Assembly (NCBI GenBank): GCA_036365145.1
Contig: JAEOAD010000018.1
Coordinates: 6,528,001 to 6,592,000, forward strand
Source: Orientallactaga sibirica
Lineage: Eukaryota > Chordata > Mammalia > Rodentia > Dipodidae
Length of the DNA: 64,000 nt
Direction: 5' to 3'
The stretch's first letter is position 1. Each line of letters opens with the position of its first letter. The notes beneath the pieces are model-generated. The model was not told the origin of the DNA, did no database searches, and saw nothing but the letters and a program-made list of their open reading frames with translations. The translations under genes and the position numbers were made by a program. This document shows positions 62,201 to 64,000 of this stretch, piece by piece.

Positions 62201-63806
62201 CTGGTACAACAAATGAGTTAGCTAAGTGTGACCTCCCCACAGGTCTCCGAGTGTGGCTGGGCAGCCAGACGAGCACCACACCTCCATAGCCTATACACGC
62301 TTTGCAGAAGCATGCATTCTTGGCTCCGGGAAGACCACAGGAACATCTGTGTTGTGCATTGCATGGTGAGTGGCATTGACTGCATGCTTCTGACCAAAGC
62401 AGCGCTGGTTCTGGGTATCACAGAGAACTCTGGTCAGTTCTCCATCTTGGAGCGTTGGGACTGGTGAGCATAGACTACTTGATAGCCTCTGAGGGCCCTG
62501 CCGGGGATTTTTTCCCTCCACCACCGGCAGGTAGAGCAGAAGAGAGAGAGAACCGGGCCAGCCGCTTCTCTTGAGGCTGAGCGAGAAGGCGGGTGTCTGC
62601 GACTCAAACCCCTTTCCCCCCCTAAAACACCGGGGAGAAAAACCACATTGAGTCGCGGAGACCGTCTAAGGCGGGAATCTCTCCATTTATTGTCAGGGGA
62701 GGTATTTATATATTTTGAGGAAGGGGGCGGAAAGAGGGGATGAGAGAAAGGTATAAGGGCCAATAGTATTTCATCACGTCAGCAGCAGCTGGGTGGAGGC
62801 AGTTTCAGCTTAGGTGCTGAGTCAAGGGCAGGTCACGAAACTCTACTCAGGCTCGACTAGGCCTTACCGGGAGTAGGCCAAGATTGGCTGGGCTAATCAC
62901 TCGGCTTCACACCGGGCAGGGCCCAACAGGGCCCCTTTGAGTGTTTTGACTCCCATAGCTGGCACAGAAGTCACTGCCCAGTAGGGACTCATGGATTGGC
63001 ACCTCTTTAGCCAAGACTAGTGAGATTTTCCTTAGGTTTTGTCATCCACTGAGTAAAGGAGACGGATTTGGATGCCTTACATGTGGTGCAGCATGACAGG
63101 AAGTACACTCAGAGCTCAGCCCTGCTGTACCACAGGTGTTGGTAAATATTGTAGCAAGATGATAAGCCAGGTGCAGGCCTGCAAACCCAGCTACTTGGGA
63201 GGCTGAGGCAGAAGGATCACAAGTTCTAGGCCAGCCTGGATAACTTAAAAAGACTCTATCTCAAAATAAAAAGTGAAAAGAGAGCTTAGAATAGAGCTTA
63301 TTTGGTAGAGCATTTGCCTAGCATACATAAGCCCTAGATTGAGTCCCCACTACCATTTAAGAAAAAAATGGCGAAGAGGTCTCTGAAAGAGCTTATGGCA
63401 AGGTCAGCTATCTGACATAAAGTTGGGTGAAGTCAGTGACAGTGGAAAAGCTGGCCTGCCTGTGCATTTTGCTAATGACTGTTTTCTCCTGGGCTCTGAA
63501 TTCTTGCAGCACCAAGCCTATTTATGTAAGTTACTAAATGTATTCTCAAATGAGACTCAGCAATGAGTCCTTCCATACCCACATGGGCAATTCGATCTAC
63601 AAGGACTGTCGTGAGCCCTCATCTTGCATGTGTATAGGATATAGATAAAGGAAACCTATCTGTTTGTCCTAGGATGGGAGAGCTGCATCTGCTGTGGCAG
63701 TCTGCGCATTCCTGTGTTTCTGCCGCCTCTTCAGCACTGCAGAGGCTGCTGTGTACATGTTCAGCATGAAGCGCTGCCCACCAGGCATTTGGCCATCCCA
63801 CAAAAG
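28843..63806 (+). CDS. GAK: GAK, cyclin-G-associated kinase / auxilin 2 (first 15 coding exons; 3' part outside window)
   Basis: GAK is a Numb-associated-family Ser/Thr kinase that phosphorylates AP1/AP2 mu subunits and, with Hsc70, strips clathrin from vesicles. Coding exons: 28843-28987, 37690-37751, 38415-38474, 40034-40148, 43397-43539, 46486-46611, 52989-53078, 55069-55204, 55596-55708, 56375-56465, 58332-58455, 60548-60597, 61277-61425, 62243-62365 and 63673-63806, together 553 codons plus two bases. All phases join. Kinase domain: Gly-rich loop at 49-56, VAIK-type Lys69, HRDLK with Asp173, CDFG with Asp191, TPE at 228-230. A PTEN-like phosphatase domain follows from about residue 395. 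Clathrin-binding and J domains lie to the right. No frame damage is seen. Confidence 0.98.
29010..29608 (+). other. GAK intron 1, promoter-proximal single-copy part
   Basis: GC content falls steadily away from the island. No repeat or exon is recognised; chance open frames only. Confidence 0.6.
29609..29774 (-). mobile_element. B1-type SINE
   Basis: TTTTTCGAGGTAGGTTCTCA to CACCACACCTGGCT. Confidence 0.87.
30313..30492 (+). mobile_element. B1-type SINE
   Basis: AGCCAGGCATGGTGGCACAC start, AAACAAACAAAAC tail. AGAAATTCAATTCA flanks both sides as the target duplication. Confidence 0.88.
30500..30604 (+). mobile_element. Old B1-like SINE
   Basis: GGCTTGGTGGCCTGTAATCC and CCCCATCTCAAAAGATAAAA; it lacks features of the younger B1 set. 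Confidence 0.65.
30606..30932 (+). mobile_element. B3-like SINE
   Basis: tRNA-type head GGTCTGGGGAGATGGCTCAG, then a long body with ACACCCAGAAGGTGTCCTCA and a terminal (CA)n and A run, the B3 arrangement. Confidence 0.7.
30963..31030 (+). mobile_element. ID-like SINE
   Basis: GTGGTAGTGCTCTTGCCTAG and GAGTTCAATCCCCAGTACTG. Confidence 0.7.
31100..31156 (+). mobile_element. B1-type SINE 3' fragment
   Basis: TACATAGTGAATTCCAGGTC to ACTACCTGGGG only. Confidence 0.65.
31171..31270. repeat. 50-bp tandem duplication
   Basis: GGGAATGTGTTCAAATG.TAG...CAGCTTGAGGTGG occurs at 31171 and 31221 with a few mismatches. Confidence 0.8.
31271..31926 (+). other. GAK intron 1, single-copy part
   Basis: No repeat or exon seen. 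The 79-codon frame at 31332 has no recognisable domain. Confidence 0.55.
31928..32156 (-). mobile_element. B1-type SINE with long T-rich tract
   Basis: T/C-rich tract 31928-32003, then GAGATAGGGTCTCTCTCTAG to CCATGCCTGGCT. Confidence 0.85.
32159..32220. repeat. (TTTC)n microsatellite
   Basis: About fifteen TTTC units between two SINEs, probably grown from a B2-like tail. Confidence 0.9.
32221..32411 (-). mobile_element. B2-like SINE
   Basis: GAGA tract, GGGCACACCAGGGCATCCAG core, head ending CCATCTGTCCAACACCC. Confidence 0.86.
32413..32567 (-). mobile_element. B1-type SINE
   Basis: TTTTTCGAGGTAGGGTCTCA to ACCATGCCTGGCT. Confidence 0.87.
32602..32748 (+). mobile_element. B1-type SINE
   Basis: GCCAAGCATGGTGGCTCATG to CTACCTCAAAAAAACC. 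Confidence 0.87.
32780..32900 (+). mobile_element. B1-type SINE, internally deleted
   Basis: TGTAGGTGCACGCCTTTAAT. The CCTGAGACTACATAGTG block is missing. Confidence 0.8.
32908..33072 (+). mobile_element. B1-type SINE, near consensus
   Basis: GCCGGGCGTGGTGGCGCACG start with all blocks present and an A-rich tail; one of the youngest-looking copies. Confidence 0.9.
33081..33320 (+). mobile_element. B2-like SINE, variant b
   Basis: GGGCTGGAGAGATGGCTTAG head, TTAGCCAGATGCAAAGTGAC, and GGCTGAGAGGCTGCTGGCGC. Confidence 0.87.
33336..33520 (+). mobile_element. B2-like SINE
   Basis: GTGCTGGAAAGATGTGGTTA (short deletion in the head) and AACAAATAAAAATAAAAC tail. Confidence 0.85.
33551..33686 (+). mobile_element. 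B1-type SINE
   Basis: GCTGGATGTGGTGGCGCATG; the GAATTCCAGGTCAGCC block is shortened. Confidence 0.83.
33687..33872 (+). mobile_element. B2-like SINE
   Basis: GGCTGGAGAGATGGCTTAGT head with loss of CCTGCAA; CT-rich end with ATAAATAAAT tail. Confidence 0.85.
33885..34117 (-). mobile_element. LINE-1 ORF2 fragment
   Basis: ATAAGATCATGTTATCTGCAA, TTTGGTAATCTGGATGCCCT and GTGGTGAGAATGTGCACCCT match the reverse complement of an L1 ORF2 stretch seen across mammals. It is decayed and carries no frame. Confidence 0.65.
34118..34335 (-). mobile_element. B2-like SINE
   Basis: TTTATTTATTTATTTTT tail, GAGA tract, core, head ending GCCATCTCTCCAGCTCC. Confidence 0.87.
34340..35612. mobile_element. Probable rodent L1 (Lx-type) 3'-region remnant, interrupted
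   Basis: Blocks such as AGAGGGCAGTTTAGTAGACA, TTTTGACTAGGTTTTCAATA and TTAGTTACCCCATAACCAAC resemble a non-coding segment common in rodent L1 3' regions. A variant-b SINE splits it at 34919-35170. Family assignment is from memory and orientation was not fixed. Confidence 0.45.
34919..35170 (-). mobile_element. B2-like SINE, variant b
   Basis: T tract, GTGGAGAGGGACACAGAGAC, CAGCTGCTGCGAATGAAATC and head ending CCATCTCTCCAGCCCC. Confidence 0.88.
35613..35787 (+). mobile_element. B1-type SINE with (AAT)n tail
   Basis: GCAGCCGGGCGTGGTGGTGC start; the tail has AAT units. AATAAGCTTAA flanks both ends. Confidence 0.88.
35811..35990 (+). mobile_element. B1-type SINE
   Basis: AAGCTGGGCATGGTGGCGCA to an AAATAAAT-rich tail. 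Confidence 0.88.
36137..36340 (+). mobile_element. B2-like SINE
   Basis: GGGACTGGAGAGATGGTTTA head, AATAAATAAATAAATAAA tail. Confidence 0.86.
36341..36488 (+). mobile_element. Old B1-like SINE
   Basis: AACTGGATGTGGTGGTATAC and TCTATATAGCAAAACCCTAT, with AAATAAAT tail. Confidence 0.7.
36772..36948 (+). mobile_element. B1-type SINE
   Basis: GCCTTATGTGGTGACACACG to CCTTGAAAAACC with A-rich tail; AAATTGAGCTGCA flanks both ends as a target duplication. Confidence 0.87.
37041..37189 (-). mobile_element. B1-type SINE
   Basis: TTTTGAGGTGGGGTTTCACT to CCATGCCTGGCT, with TTAGTGAAAA duplicated at the edges. Confidence 0.87.
37199..37360 (-). mobile_element. B1-type SINE
   Basis: AAGGGTCTTACTCTAGCCCA to CACCACACCCAGCT. 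Confidence 0.82.
37370..37628 (-). mobile_element. B2-like SINE, variant b
   Basis: TTTATTTATTTATTTATT tail, GTGGAGGGGGACACAAAGAG, head ending CCATCTCTCCAGTCC. It ends 60 bp upstream of GAK exon 2. Confidence 0.87.
37690..37751 (+). CDS. GAK: GAK coding exon 2 (codons 49-69), glycine loop and VAIK lysine
   Basis: TTTTCAG|GAGGGTTTGC to TTAAAG|GTAATA. Encodes GGFAFVYEAQDLGSGREYAL and the catalytic Lys69. Intron 1, at 8.7 kb, is the longest GAK intron visible. Confidence 0.96.
37752..38414 (+). other. GAK intron 2
   Basis: Short intron with no recognisable repeat; chance open frames only. Confidence 0.6.
38415..38474 (+). CDS. GAK: GAK coding exon 3 (codons 70-89)
   Basis: CTCACAG|AGATTACTGTCC; encodes RLLSNEEEKNRAIIQEVCFL, the C-helix with its conserved Glu. 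Donor TTG|GTATCC is weak beyond the GT. The last residue is Leu where human has Met. Confidence 0.93.
38594..38751 (-). mobile_element. B1-type SINE
   Basis: TTTTTTGAGGTAGGGTCTCA to CCACCATGCCTGGC, in GAK intron 3. Confidence 0.87.
38991..39178 (-). mobile_element. B1-type SINE
   Basis: TTATTATTATTATTTTAG tail, then TTCAAGGTAGGATTTCACTC to CACGCCCAGCT. Confidence 0.87.
39179..39359 (-). mobile_element. B2-like SINE, diverged
   Basis: GGGCTTCTAGCCACTGCAGA core to GAGCTATCTCTGCAGCCC. Confidence 0.78.
39772..39964 (-). mobile_element. B1-type SINE with (TTA)n tail
   Basis: TTA/TTTA repeats 39775-39820, then TTGAGGTAGGGTCTCACTCT to CACGCCCGGCT; AACATTTATTT flanks both ends. Confidence 0.88.
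40034..40148 (+). CDS. GAK: GAK coding exon 4 (codons 90-128 part)
   Basis: CGTGCAG|AAAAAACTTTCC; encodes KKLSGHPNIVQFCSAASIGK through FLLLTELCK, including the gatekeeper and hinge. Donor AAAG|GTCTGC is non-consensus after GT, yet the phase and next exon fit exactly. Confidence 0.94.
40149..41404 (+). other. GAK intron 4, left single-copy part
   Basis: About 1.25 kb without a recognisable repeat. A 230-codon minus-strand frame (41018-40326) has no domain I can name and lies inside the intron, so I did not call it a gene. Confidence 0.5.
41405..41535 (-). mobile_element. Old B1-like SINE
   Basis: T tract, GACAGTGTCTTATTCTAGCC to GTCACCATGCTGGGCT, with a decayed middle. Confidence 0.65.
41749..41802 (+). 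mobile_element. B1-like SINE 3' fragment
   Basis: CTTGGGCTACATAGCAAGAC followed by a CAAACAAACC tail. Confidence 0.55.
41803..43396 (+). other. GAK intron 4, right single-copy part
   Basis: About 1.6 kb with no recognisable repeat or exon. Open frames overlap on both strands without conserved motifs. Confidence 0.55.
43397..43539 (+). CDS. GAK: GAK coding exon 5 (codons 128-175), catalytic loop
   Basis: CTTTAG|GGCAGCTGGTGG to CTCAAG|GTACCA. Encodes GQLVEFLKRVECKGPLPCDT through IIHRDLK. Asp173 of HRD is present and the exon ends exactly after the loop lysine. Confidence 0.97.
43806..44196. repeat. Interspersed repeat of unassigned rodent family
   Basis: TTGCTGTGACCAAATACCTG, CATCATGGCAGGGAAGGCAC and TCCTGTCAAGTTGACAAGC form an ordered set I recognise as a frequent rodent repeat. 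Related text recurs at 57640-58160. I cannot name the family. Confidence 0.5.
44223..44394 (-). mobile_element. B1-type SINE with 36-nt T tract
   Basis: T run 44223-44258, TTTTTCGAGGTAGGGTCTCA to CACCACACCTCGCT. Confidence 0.87.
44395..45377 (+). other. GAK intron 5, single-copy part
   Basis: No SINE or exon recognised. Text at about 44420-45330 could be an old decayed repeat. Confidence 0.5.
45378..45588 (-). mobile_element. B2-like SINE
   Basis: TTTATTTATTTATTTGAC tail, GAGA tract, core, head ending CCATCCTTCCAGCCC. Confidence 0.87.
45599..45753 (-). mobile_element. B1-type SINE
   Basis: TTTGAGGCAGGGTCTCACTA to CACCACATCTGACT. Confidence 0.82.
45755..45911 (-). mobile_element. B2-like SINE, internally deleted
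   Basis: AGGCATGTCAGGCCCTCTAG; a jump from ACTGGGG to AGGTGCCTTAACC removes the B-box region. Confidence 0.78.
45955..46118 (-). mobile_element. B1-type SINE
   Basis: TTTTGTTTTGTTT tail, GAGTTAGGGTCTCACTCTAC to CACGCCCAGCT. Confidence 0.86.
46486..46611 (+). CDS. GAK: GAK coding exon 6 (codons 176-217), DFG motif
   Basis: TTTTTCAG|GTTGAAAAC to GAAGAG|GTGAGG. Encodes VENLLLSNQGTIKLCDFGSA and the activation segment. Cys190 directly before DFG is kept, the residue targeted by some covalent kinase inhibitors. Confidence 0.97.
46612..47052 (+). other. GAK intron 6, left single-copy part
   Basis: No repeat or exon seen between the exon 6 donor and the first B1. Confidence 0.55.
47053..47155 (-). 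mobile_element. B1-type SINE, left half split by a variant-b SINE
   Basis: TTTTCGAGATAGGGTCTCAC runs to AAACTTACAGTGATCC and resumes at 47445. Confidence 0.88.
47156..47444 (+). mobile_element. B2-like SINE, variant b, inserted into a B1
   Basis: GGGCTGGAGAGATAGCTTAG head; TTAGCCAGATGCAAAGTGAT. A 16-bp target duplication AAACTTACAGTGATCC lies at 47140-47155 and 47445-47460. Confidence 0.92.
47445..47518 (-). mobile_element. B1-type SINE, right half
   Basis: Resumes at the duplicated target and ends GCCACCACACGGGGCT. Confidence 0.85.
47519..47681 (-). mobile_element. B1-type SINE
   Basis: T tract, GAGGTAGGGTCTCACTCTGG to CCATGCCCAGC. Confidence 0.87.
47688..47825 (-). mobile_element. B1-type SINE, internally deleted
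   Basis: TTCAATATAGGGTCTTGCTT; GGGTGGTC joins directly to TCTGCCTCCC. Confidence 0.83.
47836..48054 (-). mobile_element. B2-like SINE
   Basis: TTTATTTATTTCATGGGG tail, core, head ending GCCATATCTCCAGCAC. Confidence 0.86.
48055..48227 (-). mobile_element. B1-type SINE with (TTG)n tail
   Basis: TTGTTGTTGTTGTTG, TTTTTCGAGGTAGGGTTTCA to CACCATGCCAGCT. Confidence 0.87.
48228..49324 (+). other. GAK intron 6, single-copy part
   Basis: About 1.1 kb without recognisable repeats or exons. Confidence 0.55.
49325..49716 (+). mobile_element. MaLR-type solo LTR (old ERVL-MaLR)
   Basis: Starts TGTTATGGTTTGAATGTGGC, has GGGACCTTTGGGAAGGGATTAG-type text (within 49438-49459), and ends AATAGGAAACAGACTTATACA. 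This order and the TG...CA ends are typical of mammalian MaLR LTRs. Confidence 0.72.
49717..50699 (+). other. GAK intron 6, single-copy part
   Basis: No recognisable repeat or exon. Confidence 0.55.
50700..50825 (-). mobile_element. B3-like SINE, first part, split by two B1s
   Basis: GT/CA-rich stretch (CATGTGTATATGTGTATGCA), then ACGTGGAGGCCAGAGGCCAA. The rest continues at 51124. Confidence 0.65.
50826..50975 (-). mobile_element. B1-type SINE
   Basis: TTCAAGGTAAGGTTTCACTC to CCACTACGCTCAGCT. Confidence 0.85.
50977..51123 (-). mobile_element. B1-type SINE
   Basis: TCTAAGGTAGGGTCTCATTC to GCCCATGCGTGGCT. Confidence 0.83.
51124..51350 (-). mobile_element. B3-like SINE, second part
   Basis: CCACCTTATTTTTTGAGACA, TAGCCAGCAAGCCCTAGGGA and a head ending TATGTCACCCAGCC. 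Confidence 0.65.
51351..52054 (+). other. GAK intron 6, single-copy part
   Basis: No recognisable repeat or exon. Confidence 0.55.
52055..52239 (-). mobile_element. B1-type SINE with (TTTA)n tail
   Basis: TTTATTTATTTATTTATT, TTTTTCGAGGCAGGGTTTCC to CTACACCTGGC. Confidence 0.87.
52240..52422 (-). mobile_element. B2-like SINE
   Basis: GAATGGGTGTGCCAGGGCCT core to TAGTCATATCTCCATCC. Confidence 0.82.
52436..52796 (-). mobile_element. B3-like SINE, complete
   Basis: GT-rich tail, GGAGGCCAGAGGTCAACATT, AACTAGCCAGTGAGTCCAGA and head ending GAGCCATCTCCACAGCCC. Confidence 0.72.
52989..53078 (+). CDS. GAK: GAK coding exon 7 (codons 218-247), APE-type motif
   Basis: TTCTTCAG|ATCACAAG to ATCTGG|GTGAGG. 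Encodes ITRNTTPMYRTPEIVDLYSN through GEKQDIW. TPE replaces APE, as is usual in this family. Confidence 0.96.
53079..55068 (+). other. GAK intron 7, repeat-poor
   Basis: Nearly 2 kb without any SINE I can recognise, in contrast to the left half of the gene. No exon-like segment seen. Confidence 0.55.
55069..55204 (+). CDS. GAK: GAK coding exon 8 (codons 248-293 part)
   Basis: CCCCTAG|GCCCTCGGC to ATTC|GTAAGT. Encodes ALGCILYLLCFRQHPFEDGA through TVFHDLI in the kinase C-lobe. Confidence 0.96.
55596..55708 (+). CDS. GAK: GAK coding exon 9 (codons 293-330)
   Basis: TGCCTCAG|GTGCCATGC to ACAGAG|GTAAGG. Encodes RAMLKVNPEERLSIAEVVRQ and the end of the kinase domain (LQEIAAARNVNPKAPITE). Confidence 0.96.
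55709..56374 (+). other. GAK intron 9
   Basis: Short intron without recognisable repeats. Confidence 0.55.
56375..56465 (+). CDS. GAK: GAK coding exon 10 (codons 331-361 part), Pro/Gly linker
   Basis: CTTACAG|CTGCTGGAG to GGAG|GTAAGC. Encodes LLEQNGGYGNPGPSRGPPPP and a Gly-rich end, the flexible linker between kinase and PTEN-like domains. It varies more from human than the flanking exons. Confidence 0.94.
56466..57639 (+). other. GAK intron 10, single-copy part
   Basis: No repeat recognised; overlapping chance frames up to 119 codons with no domain. Confidence 0.55.
57696..57780 (+). mobile_element. ID-like SINE
   Basis: ATACAGCTCAGTGGTAGAGC and GGTTCAATCCCCAGCACC with an A tail. Confidence 0.8.
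57781..57897 (+). mobile_element. B1-type SINE, 3' shortened
   Basis: AGCTGGGCGTGGTGGCACAC to AGTGAGACCTTACCTGGGG. The GAATTCCAGGTCAGCC block is absent. Confidence 0.82.
58332..58455 (+). CDS. GAK: GAK coding exon 11 (codons 361-402 part)
   Basis: CCCATAG|GCCTGGCTC to GCTAA|GTAAGT. Encodes GLALAEYDQHYGGFLDILRG through SSKVIQSVA. Confidence 0.95.
58456..60547 (+). other. GAK intron 11, repeat-poor
   Basis: About 2.1 kb with no SINE recognised; a GT-rich patch at 59100-59215 is the only low-complexity sequence. Confidence 0.55.
60548..60597 (+). CDS. GAK: GAK coding exon 12 (codons 402-419 part)
   Basis: ATTCCAG|CTATGCAAAAG to GCAG|GTATGT, a 50-nt exon encoding NYAKGDLDISYITSRIA. Start of the PTEN-like fold. 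Confidence 0.94.
60905..61070 (+). mobile_element. B1-type SINE
   Basis: GATTGGGTGTGGTGGCACAT to CTACCTCAGAAACAGC and an AAACAAAC tail. Confidence 0.84.
61277..61425 (+). CDS. GAK: GAK coding exon 13 (codons 419-468)
   Basis: GTTTCAG|TGATGTCG to CGA|GTAAGT. Encodes VMSFPAEGVESAIKNNIEDV through YRASKFHNR. Confidence 0.96.
61712..61873 (+). mobile_element. B1-type SINE with target duplication
   Basis: GCCAAGTGTGGTGGCACACA start and A-rich tail. AAGAAACAGAGTGTT occurs immediately before and after. Confidence 0.9.
62243..62365 (+). CDS. GAK: GAK coding exon 14 (codons 469-509)
   Basis: CCCACAG|GTCTCCGAG to TGCATG|GTGAGT. Encodes VSECGWAARRAPHLHSLYTL through NICVVHCM, ending in the P-loop HC of the phosphatase-like signature. 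Confidence 0.95.
62490..62928 (-). mobile_element. GC-rich solo LTR of an endogenous retrovirus, antisense in GAK intron 14
   Basis: 439 bp with TG...CA ends forming an inverted repeat (minus-strand TGTTGGGCCCTGCC start, GGCAGGGCCCTCA end). Reading the minus strand it has CCAAT motifs, a TATA-like ATATATAAATACC (about 62714-62702) and AATAAA (62691-62686), followed by a GC-rich R/U5-like tail. No internal viral sequence flanks it. I could not find a clean target duplication. It is unrelated in sequence to the 18-26 kb provirus LTR; class uncertain. Confidence 0.7.
63160..63272 (+). mobile_element. Old B1-like SINE
   Basis: AAGCCAGGTGCAGGCCTGCA, TACTTGGGAGGCTGAGGCAG and CTCTATCTCAAAATAAAAAG. 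Confidence 0.65.
63281..63367 (+). mobile_element. ID-like SINE
   Basis: GAGCTTATTTGGTAGAGCAT and GATTGAGTCCCCACTACC with an A tail. Confidence 0.65.
63673..63806 (+). CDS. GAK: GAK coding exon 15 (codons 510-554 part)
   Basis: TCCTAG|GATGGGAGA to AAAAG|GTATAG. Encodes DGRAASAVAVCAFLCFCRLF through GIWPSHKR. Joined to exon 14 the signature is HC-MDGRA-AS: the usual catalytic Arg of CX5R is Ala. Confidence 0.95.
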
Positions 63807-64000
63807 GTATAGGTGATCCTTGTTGGCCCTGAGGCAATGCTGCCATTCCTGGGTTGGATAAGCATTGTTACAGCCAGGCCTTCAGTTTACACAGATGTTG
63901 GGTTAATACTACTGGTTCTGGTTCGGACACAAATCTGTGCCCATTAGGACCCAGCAAGGACAGGCTGCAGTGACAGACTACTGGGACTCCCAAACTGTGG
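63807..64000 (+). other. GAK intron 15, start
   Basis: Begins GTATAGGTGATC. No further exon is visible before the window ends. Confidence 0.7.

Noticed and set aside
1..64000. CRISPR arrays, bacterial operons or phage genes
   Set aside because: Spliced mammalian genes and SINEs fill the window; regularly spaced repeats are absent.

Overview
The window is mammalian nuclear DNA. It has intron-split genes with GT/AG junctions, one CpG island, and roughly a hundred short SINEs. Two SINE families dominate: a 7SL-derived B1 type and a tRNA-headed B2-like type. The B2-like consensus differs from mouse and rat B2, and there is a distinct second variant. Together these point to a myomorph rodent outside Mus/Rattus, plausibly a jerboa-like dipodoid. 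That species call is an inference.

Layout. Positions 1-11457 carry ten coding exons of TMEM175 on the minus strand (the endolysosomal K+/H+ channel), read right to left and running off the left edge at about residue 362. Positions 11458-28.4k are the large 5' intron of TMEM175. This intron holds a near full-length but defective gammaretrovirus-like provirus (17981-26413, minus strand) with two LTRs and a 4-bp target duplication, inserted into a pre-existing B2-like SINE. Positions 28.3-29.06k are a CpG island that acts as the shared head-to-head promoter of TMEM175 (leftwards) and GAK (rightwards). From 28843 to the right edge is GAK on the plus strand (cyclin-G-associated kinase, auxilin 2). 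Its first fifteen coding exons are visible, covering the whole kinase domain and most of the PTEN-like domain (about 554 of roughly 1,300 residues). The clathrin-binding region and J domain lie beyond the window.

Codon numbering built from my exon junctions puts the key residues where the human proteins have them: TMEM175 Ile46 and Ile271, and GAK Lys69, Asp173 and Asp191. This independently supports every splice phase used. The GAK/TMEM175 divergent pair is the known arrangement at human 4p16.3. Both proteins act in membrane traffic and lysosome biology (clathrin uncoating; lysosomal ion balance).

The most unusual material is the provirus: a glycoGag-like open leader with an internal 66-bp duplication, a poly(A)-only insertion inside gag, damage to the nucleocapsid and RT motifs, an apparent loss of the U5 end and primer binding site, and an env surface-subunit frame that is still open. 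A separate GC-rich solo LTR sits antisense in GAK intron 14. I found no CRISPR array, functional tRNA gene, rRNA gene or wholly unknown multigene system.
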